The position numbers were made by a program, and so were the translations under genes. The notes beneath the pieces were generated by a model that did no database searches, was not told the origin of the DNA, and saw nothing but the letters and a program-made list of their open reading frames with translations. Source: Vibrio hannami (GTDB taxonomy: Bacteria; Pseudomonadota; Gammaproteobacteria; Enterobacterales; Vibrionaceae). From it: a stretch of DNA of 64,000 nt. The stretch covers positions 620,001-684,000 of the forward strand of contig NZ_JARQZP010000007.1 of NCBI RefSeq assembly GCF_029589055.1. Reading direction: 5' to 3'. This document shows positions 49,235-58,140 of this stretch, piece after piece; position 1 is the stretch's first letter, and each line of letters starts with the position of its first letter.

Positions 49235-50731
49235 CTATAAACTTGGGAATGAAAACAGAGTTCCGTCTTTCACTCCACCAGATGGCCACCTTTGGGTGAT
49301 TGCTTTACGTCTGGTATAAAAACGAACCGAGTCTGGACCATAAGCATGCAGGTCACCGAACAAAGAGCGTTTCCAACCGCCAAAGCTGTGATAGGAAACT
49401 GGAACCGGTAATGGGACATTAATACCGACCATACCAACCATTACTTGATCCGAGAAGTAACGGCTCGCTTCGCCATCACGGGTGAATATGCAGGTTCCGT
49501 TCCCATATTCATGCTCGTTGATTAAAGCAACGGCATCTTCCAGTGTGTCAACCCTTACTACAACTAGCACCGGACCAAAAACTTCTTCCTGATAAATTGT
49601 CATTTCCGGGGTTACTTTGTCGAAAAGTGTACCGCCAAAAAAGAATCCTGCCTCAAAACCGGGCACAACTATGGTGCGACCATCTACAATGATCTCTGCA
49701 CCTTGCTCAACCGCCTGGGTTACATAAGCTGCTACTTTGTCTTTCTGCGCCGCAGTGATAAGTGGCCCCATTTCATTGGTGTTGTCATTACCTGGACCAA
49801 CCTTCAATGCTTCGATTTGTGGTTTCAGCTTATTTACCAGAGCATCCGCAACTTTGTCACCTACTGCAACTGCTACAGAAATCGCCATACAACGTTGACC
49901 ACATGACCCGTAAGCCGCCCCCATAAGAGCACTGGTTACGTTATCTAGATCCGCATCAGGCATTATAACCGCATGATTTTTCGCACCGCCCAGAGCCTGG
50001 CAGCGCTTCCCTTTTTCAGATGCACGATTGTAGATAGCCTCTGCAATTGGAGTAGAGCCTACAAAGCTCACCGCCTGAATAGCATCATCATCAATGAGTT
50101 GATTTACTACATCAGCACCACCGTTCACGACGTTTAGTACACCCGGTGGTAGACCTGCTTCTTCTGCTAATTGTGCTATGTAAAGCACACTCGCAGGGTC
50201 GCGTTCTGATGGTTTAAGAATGAAGGTGTTGCCACACATGATAGCGCTTGGCCACATCCAAAGTGGCACCATCGCTGGGAAGTTAAACGGCGTAATACCA
50301 GCAACCACGCCTAGGGGCTGAAATTCACTCCAAGCGTCGATGTTACGACCAACATTGCGGCTGTGTTCACCTTTGAGCAGCTCAGGGATACCACACGCAA
50401 ACTCTACGTTTTCGATACCACGTGCCAGCTCACCTTTTGCATCGCTCAAAACTTTTCCGTGTTCACGTGAGATAAGCTCACAAATTTTGTCCTGATTTTG
50501 TTCCAGTAGCAGCTTAAAGCGATACATAACTTGTGCTCGAGCTGCTGGTGGTGTGTTGCGCCAGGCAGGGTAGGCTGCTTTTGCTGCGCAGATCGCCTGA
50601 GATACGGTTTCTTTTGATGCCATACCCACTACGGCACATTGCTCGCCGGTAGCCGGGTTAAATACAGCCTGAGTCTGAGTACTGTCTGCGTGGATCTCAC
50701 CGTTAATCAGGTGACCAATATGTTCTGACAT
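49235..50731 (-). CDS. mmsA: CoA-acylating methylmalonate/malonate semialdehyde dehydrogenase
   Basis: A 498-residue aldehyde dehydrogenase of the MmsA/IolA type. It converts malonate semialdehyde to acetyl-CoA, or methylmalonate semialdehyde to propionyl-CoA, using NAD and CoA. The family start is GHLINGEIHADSTQTQAVFN. GVVAGITPFNFPAMVPLWMW lies near residue 145. The catalytic Cys is in YGSCGQRCMAISVAVAV near residue 285, the MmsA-specific context. It receives the product of the upstream aminotransferase. The ATG at 50731 (AAGGAAG upstream) is preferred over the longer frame. The upstream aminotransferase gene ends about 20 bases before it, so they form one operon. Confidence 0.9.
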   Translation of the reverse strand: MSEHIGHLINGEIHADSTQTQAVFNPATGEQCAVVGMASKETVSQAICAAKAAYPAWRNTPPAARAQVMYRFKLLLEQNQDKICELISREHGKVLSDAKGELARGIENVEFACGIPELLKGEHSRNVGRNIDAWSEFQPLGVVAGITPFNFPAMVPLWMWPSAIMCGNTFILKPSERDPASVLYIAQLAEEAGLPPGVLNVVNGGADVVNQLIDDDAIQAVSFVGSTPIAEAIYNRASEKGKRCQALGGAKNHAVIMPDADLDNVTSALMGAAYGSCGQRCMAISVAVAVGDKVADALVNKLKPQIEALKVGPGNDNTNEMGPLITAAQKDKVAAYVTQAVEQGAEIIVDGRTIVVPGFEAGFFFGGTLFDKVTPEMTIYQEEVFGPVLVVVRVDTLEDAVALINEHEYGNGTCIFTRDGEASRYFSDQVMVGMVGINVPLPVPVSYHSFGGWKRSLFGDLHAYGPDSVRFYTRRKAITQRWPSGGVKDGTLFSFPSL

Positions 50732-50750
50732 GTTTACTTCCTTGTTATCT

Positions 50751-52073
50751 TTAATCTGTTTGTCGGATTGCGTCGCCCATTGCATTTATGAGGCGATCTA
50801 TCTCGTTTTGTTGAGTGATAAATGGTAGGCCTAGCTGGATAGTGTCGCCGCCATAACGCACGTAGAACCCTTGGTTCCAAAGTGTTGTGGCGATGTCTAC
50901 AGGGCGAATCGTTGGATCGCCGTCTCGCGGCGCGATTGTCAGACCCGCAGCGAAACCAAAGTTACGTATATCCAGAATATGCTCAATGCCTTTCAGGCTA
51001 TGGATAGCTTTTTCGAATACAGGCGCCATTTCGGCAACTTGCGGTATCAGTTGTTCTTCTTCCAACAGATCAAGCGTGGCTAGGGCGCAGGCACAAGCGA
51101 CCGGATGGCCAGAGTAGGTATAGCCATGAGGAAGTTCGATGTTGTGCGGAGCGCCGCCTGCTTGCATAAATACATCATAAATCCCTTGCTTTGCCAGCAA
51201 GGCTCCCATAGGGATAGCGCCGTTAGTGATCTGTTTAGCAACGCAGATCATGTCAGGCGTAACGCCAAATGTCTGAGCGCCAAAGTAACTACCAGTACGA
51301 CCAAAACCCGTTATCACTTCATCAAAAATGAGTAAAATATCGTGCTGATCACAAATTGCCCGTAGTCGCTGCAAATATCCTTCGGGTGGAATAATTACCC
51401 CGGCAGAACCGGAAAATGGCTCAACGATGACAGCAGCAATATTAGAAGCATCATGTAAAGCAATCAGGTCCAGTAACTCATCCGCCATTTCAGCACCTGT
51501 CTGGGCCATGCCTTGCGTAAATGCCATTCCAGGTTGCATGGTGTGCGCGAGATGGTCAGCATCCATCGCCTGTCCCCATAACTTACGGTTACCGCCAATA
51601 CCACCCCAGCTAATCGCACCCCAACTGGCGCCGTGATAGCCTTTACTGCGTCCAATAATTCGGGTTTTTGTCGGCTCTCCTTTTTGTCGCCAGTAAGCAC
51701 GAGCTATCTTAGTTGCGGTATCAGAAGCCTCAGAGCCCGAGTTAACAAAAAAGACTCGGTTGATATCATCTGGTGCTAGTTCCGCTAAACGTTCGGCCAG
51801 CTCAAATGCTTTTGGATGTCCATACTGAAAGGCTGGAGCATAATCAAGCTCCCTCAGCTGTTTCTCCACCGCGATAGCGATTTCCGGACGATTATGACCC
51901 GCGCCACAAGTCCATAAGCCGGAAAGACCATCAAATATTTTTCGACCTTTATCGTCGATATAGTATGCCCCTTGAGCGCCAGTAATCATGCGTGGATCCG
52001 CTTTAAACTGACGATTTGAGGTATACGGCATCCAGTAGGCTTCCATCCCTGTTTCTATCTGCTGCATATCCAT
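50751..52073 (-). CDS. Beta-alanine (omega-amino acid):pyruvate aminotransferase
   Basis: A 440-residue class III PLP aminotransferase. It should transfer the amino group of beta-alanine (or 3-aminoisobutyrate) to pyruvate, giving malonate semialdehyde (or methylmalonate semialdehyde). Seen are YWMPYTSNRQFKADPRMI near the start, SGLWTCGAGHNRPEI, HGASWGAISWGG near residue 145, the PLP aspartate in LIFDEVITGFGRTG and the PLP lysine in CVAKQITNGAIPMG near residue 285. The sequence fits the beta-alanine:pyruvate group well. It is the first gene of the minus-strand unit with mmsA. A second ATG two codons in is possible. Divergent from the LysR gene. Confidence 0.85.
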   Translation of the reverse strand: MDMQQIETGMEAYWMPYTSNRQFKADPRMITGAQGAYYIDDKGRKIFDGLSGLWTCGAGHNRPEIAIAVEKQLRELDYAPAFQYGHPKAFELAERLAELAPDDINRVFFVNSGSEASDTATKIARAYWRQKGEPTKTRIIGRSKGYHGASWGAISWGGIGGNRKLWGQAMDADHLAHTMQPGMAFTQGMAQTGAEMADELLDLIALHDASNIAAVIVEPFSGSAGVIIPPEGYLQRLRAICDQHDILLIFDEVITGFGRTGSYFGAQTFGVTPDMICVAKQITNGAIPMGALLAKQGIYDVFMQAGGAPHNIELPHGYTYSGHPVACACALATLDLLEEEQLIPQVAEMAPVFEKAIHSLKGIEHILDIRNFGFAAGLTIAPRDGDPTIRPVDIATTLWNQGFYVRYGGDTIQLGLPFITQQNEIDRLINAMGDAIRQTD

Positions 52074-52185
52074 CTGCTCTGTATCTCCTTTGGTGATTTT
52101 TCCGTTTAATCGGGAAAAAACATGAACTGCGTTTTACTTTAAGCACGAGATTTGGTTTGATAAATCACAAATAATCGAACTAAAG
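52074..52185. promoter_or_regulatory. Divergent promoter region with a LysR-like dyad
   Basis: The 112 bases between the aminotransferase and LysR genes contain the dyad GATTT-N8-AAATC (52149-52166), near a LysR-type T-N11-A pattern. It has no ACCANNTGGT palindrome, which suggests that the LysR protein rather than the TetR protein controls this promoter. The exact boxes are not certain. Confidence 0.4.
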
Positions 52186-53133
52186 ATGCAGGTTTATGAA
52201 ACAATGAAGGCGTTACTAGGACAGTTATCCGATTTGGATATTCGCCTGCTGCGTGTGTTTATGGCCGTTGTGGACAGCGGTGGTCTGAGTGCAGCAGAGA
52301 TGGAACTCAATATTGGTCGTTCTACCATTAGTCGTCACTTAAAAGACCTAGAGCAGCGGCTTGGCCTAGTGCTATGCCACCGTGGCCGCTCTGGTTTTTC
52401 TTTGACGAACGAAGGTCAACATATTTACGAATCGGCACAGAGGCTTCTACTTTCGATTGATGATTTTCGCCATGAGGTCAACGATCTTCATCAGAGTCTG
52501 AAAGGACACCTGGTATTAGCGATGTTTGATACTACGGTAACTAATCCTGATTGTCGGGTTGACCAGGCAATCGCGAGTTATGCTGCTAAGGCCCCGAACG
52601 TTGCTATCGATATCCATGTTGTGCCAGTAAATGAAATTGAAAAAGGGGTGCTGGAAGGGAAGTATCATGTCGGAGTCATCCCCCCGCATCGCCGCTCAGC
52701 GAGCCTGGAGTATATGCCACTATTTGGTGAGCAGATGTACATGTATTGCGGAAATGGCCATGAGTTATTTAAGGTCAAGCGCCATGTGAGTGACGATGAG
52801 GTTATGGCACAGAAATATGCAGGCCTGAGTTTTAGTAGCCCCAATATGGAAACGGGTAGGGCATTAAACTTGATCAAGAGTGCGGGTGCGAGTAACCAGG
52901 AGGGTATCACCACACTGATACAATCAGGACAATACATCGGATTTCTGCCAGAACACTTTGCCGATATCATGGTGAAGAAGGGGCAGATGGATAAGATAAA
53001 CAACAACAGATTTTCATATTATTGCGAATTTACCGCTATTCATAGAAAATCCCCCAAGCCTACACGGATCGTACAGGAGTTCCTGGATGCTCTCATGCAG
53101 ACCAGAACCCTGACAGATAAAGAACAAAAATAA
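52186..53133 (+). CDS. LysR-family transcriptional regulator
   Basis: A 315-residue regulator. The winged helix covers residues about 15-75, with DIRLLRVFMAVVDSGGLSAA and NIGRSTISRHLKDLEQRLG. The effector domain follows (GHLVLAMFDTTVTNPDCR to YIGFLPEHFADIMV). It is divergent from the aminotransferase-mmsA pair and sits directly before the TetR gene. That placement suggests that it senses a pathway intermediate, perhaps beta-alanine. ATG at 52186 or 52204 are both possible; no strong ribosome site decides. Co-transcription with the TetR gene is likely (17 bases apart). Confidence 0.85.
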   Translation: MQVYETMKALLGQLSDLDIRLLRVFMAVVDSGGLSAAEMELNIGRSTISRHLKDLEQRLGLVLCHRGRSGFSLTNEGQHIYESAQRLLLSIDDFRHEVNDLHQSLKGHLVLAMFDTTVTNPDCRVDQAIASYAAKAPNVAIDIHVVPVNEIEKGVLEGKYHVGVIPPHRRSASLEYMPLFGEQMYMYCGNGHELFKVKRHVSDDEVMAQKYAGLSFSSPNMETGRALNLIKSAGASNQEGITTLIQSGQYIGFLPEHFADIMVKKGQMDKINNNRFSYYCEFTAIHRKSPKPTRIVQEFLDALMQTRTLTDKEQK

Positions 53134-53150
53134 TTCAAAGGTTAATGACC

Positions 53151-53813
53151 ATGAGCAGTACATCTTCTCAGTTAGTGCCATCAAAAACAAAGAATACTAA
53201 TCCCTCTTCAGCTCGCGTAGCGATGGAAGCCAATATCCTGCGAGCATCGGAAATCGTATTTGCTGAGTTCGGCTACAAAGGTGCAACAATGGATCGCATA
53301 GCGAGTCAATGCGGTATTTCTAAGCAAAACTTGCTGTACTATTTTTCATCCAAAGAGCTGCTTTACCGCACAGTGCTACAAAATATTGTTGATATTTGGT
53401 TAGAACGCATGGTGTTTGCTGAGCAATATGACGCCACTCCAGAACAGGTTATTGAAGCGTATATTCGCGGTAAGTTACAGTTATCCCATGATTATCCAAA
53501 TGCCTCTAAAGTGTTTGCACAGGAAATTATTTCTGGTGCTCCGATAATTCGAGGCTACTTAAAAGCAAACCTAAAACCTTTGTTTGACAGGGATGTTCAG
53601 CTAGTACAAAGCTGGGTTGATGACGGTCGACTACGCGATATTGAGCCTGAGCATTTATTTATTGCCATTTGGGCGATGACACAAACCTACGCTGACTTTG
53701 CTGCTCAGATAGAACTGGTTCTGGGCAAGAATAAACTTGAACAGCCTGACTTCGAACGAGCTACCAAGTTTCTTACTGAGATGGTCGTCCAGGGTATCGT
53801 TGCCCCAAAATAA
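53151..53813 (+). CDS. RutR-like TetR-family regulator
   Basis: A 220-residue TetR-type repressor. The N-terminal helix-turn-helix has ILRASEIVFAEFGYKGATMD followed by RIASQCGISKQNLLYYFSSK. The length and C-terminal domain are like E. coli RutR (YcdC), which binds uracil/thymine and controls pyrimidine catabolism. AAAGG lies nine bases before the ATG at 53151, better than the ATG at 53145. Palindromes of RutR type precede both cofG and the amidohydrolase operon. I infer that it controls both. The pyrimidine-binding pocket was not checked residue by residue. Confidence 0.8.
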   Translation: MSSTSSQLVPSKTKNTNPSSARVAMEANILRASEIVFAEFGYKGATMDRIASQCGISKQNLLYYFSSKELLYRTVLQNIVDIWLERMVFAEQYDATPEQVIEAYIRGKLQLSHDYPNASKVFAQEIISGAPIIRGYLKANLKPLFDRDVQLVQSWVDDGRLRDIEPEHLFIAIWAMTQTYADFAAQIELVLGKNKLEQPDFERATKFLTEMVVQGIVAPK

Positions 53814-53832
53814 CGCATAAAAATTTTTTTCG

Positions 53833-53847
53833 GGGGTATTTTACCCC
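53833..53847 (+). terminator. Terminator after the TetR gene
   Basis: GGGGTA and TACCCC arms with a three-base loop, 20 bases after the TetR stop. T runs lie on both sides. Confidence 0.6.
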
Positions 53848-54074
53848 TTTAACAAGCCCTTGCTGGAGCCTCAGGGAGTCTTTCATCGAGCTTACTTCTG
53901 AAGCTAAAATTTATACTGTCTGATTTTTGTCCAATCCCATATCCAACCATGCATACCGCTTAATTAATACTCATGATTCCGAGCCAGATTCATTGCGTTT
54001 ACCTGTGATTAACTGGCTGATTTTCTCCCCAAATTAGACCGCATTTGCACCAAAAAAAACATGTCATCAAGGTC

Positions 54075-54090
54075 TTTACCATTTGGTAAA
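54075..54090. promoter_or_regulatory. RutR-like operator 1 upstream of cofG
   Basis: TTTACCA-TT-TGGTAAA is a perfect 7+2+7 palindrome, the same in both halves as the one upstream of the amidohydrolase gene. It differs from the RutR consensus only at the third base of each half. Confidence 0.72.
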
Positions 54091-54108
54091 AATCGTGCTA
54101 ATTCTAAT

Positions 54109-54124
54109 TATACCAGATGGTCAA
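54109..54124. promoter_or_regulatory. RutR-like operator 2 upstream of cofG
   Basis: TATACCA-GA-TGGTCAA keeps the conserved ACCA-NN-TGGT core and has a right half identical to the RutR consensus. It is centred 34 bases from operator 1 and lies 61 bases before the cofG ATG, where it would block the promoter or early transcription. Confidence 0.68.
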
Positions 54125-54184
54125 ACTTTCAGATTTCAGCTAGGGACAGGGAGAAATCTGACCAGGAAATTCAGGGAGAAAAAT

Positions 54185-55306
54185 ATGCTGAGCAAAGGTG
54201 CGGCAATGCATATGGGTGATGCGAGCGACAAGTTGCTTGATACGCTCTGCCAGCAGGCTGGCGGCATACGTGACAAGTACTGGGGCAACCAGGTGACATA
54301 TTCAAGAAAGGTGTTTATTCCGCTAACCAATATGTGTCGGGATACATGCAGTTACTGCACTTTCGTGAAAACACCGGAATCAGGTGAGGCGCAGCTGATG
54401 ACTCCCGAACAAGTGCTGACAACCGCAATCAAAGGTCAAAGTATGGGCTGTAAAGAAGCCTTGTTTAGCCTTGGTGAACAGCCGGAAAAACGCCATAAGT
54501 TGGCGAAGGAGTTATTAGCGCAGCAAGGTCACACCACAACCGTTGGCTACCTGAAAGCGATGGCTGAATTAGTGCTAGAAAAAAGCATGCTGGTGCCTCA
54601 TATCAACGCCGGTGCTCTTTCTTATGAAGAGCTCGAATCATTGAAGCCAGTAGCGGGCTCTATGGGCATGATGCTGGAAAGTTTAAGCCCAGCTTTGACC
54701 AAAAAAGGCGGCGCTCATTACGGCTGCCCTGATAAAACACCGCAGCGACGTATCGATACATTAGTCGCTGCAGGAGAGTTGGGTATCCCATTTACCACCG
54801 GGCTGCTTATAGGCATTGGCGAGTCATGGGAAGACAGGATAGAAAGCCTTTCGGAAATCGACCGTCTGCACAAAAAATACGGACATATTCAGGAAGTCAT
54901 AATCCAGAACTTTCGTGCTAAGTCAGGTACCGGTATGGCGAATGCACCAGAGCCCTCCAAGCTGGATATGCTGCGAACTCTGGCGGTAGCACGCTTAATA
55001 CTGTCACCATCTATCAGCCTACAGGCACCACCAAATCTGGAGCAAGATTATCAGGACTACCTGCGTGCGGGTATCAACGATTGGGGTGGTATTTCACCGC
55101 TAACCAAAGACTTCATCAATCCGGAAAGAGCCTGGCCACAAATAGAGCGACTGGCAGAACACTGTCGCACCGCAGGATACAGATTGAAAGAGCGTCTGAC
55201 GGTATACCCCGATTTTCAGGTTACGCAGACAACAGTAAGTTTGCCACAGGTAAGAATACGCTCACAAGCATCAACAAATGGGCTAGCGATGGTTCAGTGC
55301 CATTAA
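54185..55306 (+). CDS. cofG: FO synthase subunit 1, CofG (7,8-didemethyl-8-hydroxy-5-deazariboflavin synthase)
   Basis: A 373-residue radical-SAM enzyme. With CofH it builds FO, the deazaflavin chromophore of coenzyme F420, from the ribityl-aminouracil intermediate of riboflavin synthesis and tyrosine. The cluster motif is at Cys51, Cys55, Cys58 (TNMCRDTCSYCTFVK). The CofG context follows: KEALFSLGEQPEKRH, HINAGALSYEELESLKPVAG and GMMLESLSPAL. NDWGGISPLTKDFINPERAW lies near residue 300. The ATG at 54185 has GGGAG six bases upstream; the longer open frame would start inside the operator region. First gene of a seven-gene operon. CofG and CofH are separate proteins here, unlike the fused FbiC of actinobacteria. 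Confidence 0.93.
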   Translation: MLSKGAAMHMGDASDKLLDTLCQQAGGIRDKYWGNQVTYSRKVFIPLTNMCRDTCSYCTFVKTPESGEAQLMTPEQVLTTAIKGQSMGCKEALFSLGEQPEKRHKLAKELLAQQGHTTTVGYLKAMAELVLEKSMLVPHINAGALSYEELESLKPVAGSMGMMLESLSPALTKKGGAHYGCPDKTPQRRIDTLVAAGELGIPFTTGLLIGIGESWEDRIESLSEIDRLHKKYGHIQEVIIQNFRAKSGTGMANAPEPSKLDMLRTLAVARLILSPSISLQAPPNLEQDYQDYLRAGINDWGGISPLTKDFINPERAWPQIERLAEHCRTAGYRLKERLTVYPDFQVTQTTVSLPQVRIRSQASTNGLAMVQCH

Positions 55307-55331
55307 GTAAGAGTGAGTTAAGGAGAGAGTT

Positions 55332-56561
55332 ATGCTGTCACGGAACGACAATTCTAAAGTAACACCTATTCAGTTTGGCCGATTAAACCCTGAGATCAGG
55401 GATACGCTTAAACAGGCACTGGAAGGGAAAGAGATCTCAGCAAAACAAGCAACGACGCTATTTAGCGCACAAGGACAAGACTACCAGGCTCTGCTCAATG
55501 TTGCTGATCAGGTCAGGCAGAACTTATGTGGCGATAAGGCGAGTTTTGTTATCACTCGCAACATCAACTTTACCAACGTTTGTTACATGGGCTGTAAGTT
55601 CTGTAACTTCGCTAAGCCGATTAAACACGAAGATGCGGAATTTTTGTCATTAGAGGAAATCTCAAACAGAGCACAAGAAGCATGGGACAGAGGTGCTACC
55701 GAAGTGTGTATTCAGGGCGGCTTACACCCAAAAATGAGCGCCGATTTTTACCGGAATATTCTGTTAACCATCAAGGCTAGGCTTCCAAAACTTCATATTC
55801 ACGCGTTCTCTCCATTTGAGATTTGGTACGGTGCACGTCGTGCCAAGATGAGTCACAAAGCGTTTTTGCAGGATCTTAAGTTCTGTGGACTGGACTCAAT
55901 GCCGGGAACCGCAGCAGAGATTCTGGATGTAGAAATCCGTGAACAACTGACTAAGAACAAGCTCAGTACAGAAGACTGGATCAGTATTGTCAAAGCCGCA
56001 CACGAGGTAGGAATCAAAACGACGTCTACCATCATGTATGGACATATAGACCAGCCTCATCACTGGGCAAATCACCTGGAATTACTTCGTAATACACAAA
56101 AAGAGACTGGCGGTTTTACCGAGTTTGTACCGCTGGGTTTTGTTCACTACAAAACCAAGCTGTACAACGACAACCCTGGTCAGGTTCGCCCGGGACCGAC
56201 TCGAAACGAGCATTTTAAAATGCACGCAGTTGCAAGGCTTATGCTGCAGGGGCAGATCAATAACATTCAGGCTTCCTGGGTAAAAATGGGTTCTGACGTT
56301 GCTGCACAAATGCTGCGCTCGGGTGCAAATGACCTTGGTGGAACTCTGATGAATGAGAGTATATCTCGTGCAGCCGGAGGCGAGCACGGCCAGGAGATTG
56401 AGCCACAGGATCTGGTGAAATTCATTCACAGTGCCGGTTTAGATGCATTCCAACGTTCTACCCTGTATCGAAATGTTCACGACTACCCACTGCAAACGAA
56501 GGCTGAAACCTCATTGATCTTACCGTCTCAAGAGATCATTCGTTGTGAGGCTGCAGTATGA
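55332..56561 (+). CDS. cofH: FO synthase subunit 2, CofH
   Basis: A 409-residue radical-SAM enzyme, the second subunit of FO synthase. Its cluster motif is Cys84, Cys88, Cys91 (NVCYMGCKFCNFAK). CofH signatures are TEVCIQGGLHPKMSADFY, HIHAFSPFEIWYGARR and GLDSMPGTAAEILD, then the late QASWVKMGSDVAAQMLRSG and NDLGGTLMNESISRAAGGEH. CofH joins the tyrosine-derived radical to 5-amino-6-ribitylaminouracil, and CofG closes the ring. AAGGAG precedes the ATG. It starts 25 bases after cofG and its stop overlaps the cofD start by four bases. Confidence 0.94.
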   Translation: MLSRNDNSKVTPIQFGRLNPEIRDTLKQALEGKEISAKQATTLFSAQGQDYQALLNVADQVRQNLCGDKASFVITRNINFTNVCYMGCKFCNFAKPIKHEDAEFLSLEEISNRAQEAWDRGATEVCIQGGLHPKMSADFYRNILLTIKARLPKLHIHAFSPFEIWYGARRAKMSHKAFLQDLKFCGLDSMPGTAAEILDVEIREQLTKNKLSTEDWISIVKAAHEVGIKTTSTIMYGHIDQPHHWANHLELLRNTQKETGGFTEFVPLGFVHYKTKLYNDNPGQVRPGPTRNEHFKMHAVARLMLQGQINNIQASWVKMGSDVAAQMLRSGANDLGGTLMNESISRAAGGEHGQEIEPQDLVKFIHSAGLDAFQRSTLYRNVHDYPLQTKAETSLILPSQEIIRCEAAV

Positions 56562-57517
56562 ACAGCCTCAATGTGACCCTTCTTGCTGGTGGTGTAGGCG
56601 GCGCAAAAGCTGCTGAAGGTTTGGCAAAAAGCAATTACGCCAAGGGCCTGAAAATTATAGGTAATATTGGAGATGACCAGGTGTTCCATGGACTATGGGT
56701 CTCACCTGATATCGACACCATGATATATACCTTGTCTGAACGCATCGACCGAACACAAGGCTGGGGTCTTGCTGGAGATGAACAAAAGGTACTGAATGGC
56801 CTTAAGCAATTGGGTGTGGATACCTGGATGCAGTTGGGTGATATGGATTTTGCTAGTCATATCTTTCGCACTGAACAACGCCGTTTAGGTGTTCGTGCAC
56901 AAGAAATTACTCAGCAAATATCTATCGCAAATGGTGTTGAGATCCCGGTCTTAGTACCAACAGATGATGTGGTTCAAACCAAACTGAAATCCGGCAGTCA
57001 GTGGCTTAATTTTCAGGATTACTTTGTTCGTTTTCGTTGTCAGCCAGAAATCGAAGAGATCCATTATGTCGATTGCGAAAAAGCGAGTGCCACGCCTGAG
57101 TCTTTAGATGCCCTACGCAGTGCTGATTTGGTTGTGATAGCGCCCAGTAATCCTCTGTTAAGCATTGGCGCCATTCTTTCGATTGACGACATTCGTCGTC
57201 AGTTAACCAAAGTCACCGTCCCAGTTGTTGCGGTTTCCCCGCTTATTGGCGGTCATGCAGTGAAAGGCCCGGCAGTCGAACTGATGAAGTCGCAGGGCTA
57301 CAGCCCGGATGTGCTCGGCGTAGCAACTTATTATCAGGGGCTTATAGACGTGCTGGTTATCGATCCTATGGATGCTTACCTTGCACCAGAAATAGAAGCG
57401 ATGGGCATACATGTTCTGGTAAGAAATATCTGGATGCGCGATGAAGCAGAGAAGTCCGAGGTTATGAGTACCATCGTTGATGAAACCCTGAATCTACAGA
57501 TCAAGAGGGCAAGCTAA
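56558..57517 (+). CDS. cofD: 2-phospho-L-lactate transferase CofD
   Basis: A 319-residue enzyme that transfers a phospholactyl-type group from the GDP-activated donor to FO, giving F420-0 or its dehydro form. Seen are LLAGGVGGAKAAEGLAK at the start, NIGDDQVFHGLWVSPDIDTM near residue 36, and QLGDMDFASHIFRTEQRR near residue 94. The middle segment IAPSNPLLSIGAIL and the GGHAVKGPAVELMKSQGY region near residue 230 are also conserved. The start overlaps the cofH stop and its stop overlaps the cofC start, so translation is coupled. Full length for the family (about 310). Confidence 0.93.
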   Translation: MNSLNVTLLAGGVGGAKAAEGLAKSNYAKGLKIIGNIGDDQVFHGLWVSPDIDTMIYTLSERIDRTQGWGLAGDEQKVLNGLKQLGVDTWMQLGDMDFASHIFRTEQRRLGVRAQEITQQISIANGVEIPVLVPTDDVVQTKLKSGSQWLNFQDYFVRFRCQPEIEEIHYVDCEKASATPESLDALRSADLVVIAPSNPLLSIGAILSIDDIRRQLTKVTVPVVAVSPLIGGHAVKGPAVELMKSQGYSPDVLGVATYYQGLIDVLVIDPMDAYLAPEIEAMGIHVLVRNIWMRDEAEKSEVMSTIVDETLNLQIKRAS

Positions 57518-58140
57518 TGTTGGAGAAACTAAATATTGTTATCCCGATGAAAGCACCTGCTTACTCTAAGCAGCGTCTGATGGGAGTTCTCAATGTAGCC
57601 CAGCGCGAGACCCTGGCTCTTAGCCTGTACCGGGAAACATTACGTTTTTTTGCTAATCACTACCCACAGGTGAATCGCCTTGTGGTCACGGATTCACAGC
57701 AGATAGCAGATATAGCTAAGCGCTACGGTGCCTGTACACTACTGGAAAAACAGTCAAAAGGGTTGAATAACGCCATCGACGTTGCTACACGCTGGAGCAT
57801 GATGTCCGGATATCGACATCAAATGGTGATACCGGCAGATATTGCCAAATTAGACACAGATGAAGTAAGCGCACTTTTTCAGGCTGTTGAGGCGGGAAAT
57901 CAAGTGGTCATTGCCAGAGCAAAGGATTCAGGGACTAATGCCTTGATAACTACGCCTCCAAATGCGATTGAATTCCAGTATGGCGCTCAGTCAGCGCTCG
58001 CTCATGCCCAACAAGCACACGTAAATCAATTACAAGTTGAAGTTCTGGAACTGTCAGCTCTGAGCCAGGACATTGATGTGCCAGATGACCTGCTACGTGT
58101 TCACCCAGGGTACCAACACAAGGAGTACTGTTATGAATAA
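57517..58140 (+). CDS. cofC: Phospholactate/PEP guanylyltransferase CofC
   Basis: A 207-residue nucleotidyltransferase-fold enzyme that activates a three-carbon phospho-acid with GTP for CofD. The start IVIPMKAPAYSKQRLMGVLN and the IPADIAKLDTDEVSALF segment near residue 105 fit the family. The substrate may be 2-phospholactate, PEP or 3-phosphoglycerate: CofC enzymes of different bacteria differ, and sequence does not decide. So the F420 made here could be a variant form. It overlaps cofD by one base and cofE by eight bases. The DNA after the ATG at 57517 is typical of the operon. Confidence 0.85.
   Translation: MLEKLNIVIPMKAPAYSKQRLMGVLNVAQRETLALSLYRETLRFFANHYPQVNRLVVTDSQQIADIAKRYGACTLLEKQSKGLNNAIDVATRWSMMSGYRHQMVIPADIAKLDTDEVSALFQAVEAGNQVVIARAKDSGTNALITTPPNAIEFQYGAQSALAHAQQAHVNQLQVEVLELSALSQDIDVPDDLLRVHPGYQHKEYCYE

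Larger units (their letters stand above)
53848..54184. other. Leader region of the F420 operon
   Basis: About 340 bases between the TetR gene and cofG hold no gene that I can support. The last 115 bases contain two RutR-like palindromes and the likely cofG promoter. The rest is AT-rich and I recognise nothing in it. Confidence 0.5.

Noticed and set aside
54083..54184. Longer N-terminus for CofG
   Set aside because: The extension is hydrophobic and unlike the family, it overlaps the second operator, and a good ribosome site precedes the ATG at 54185.
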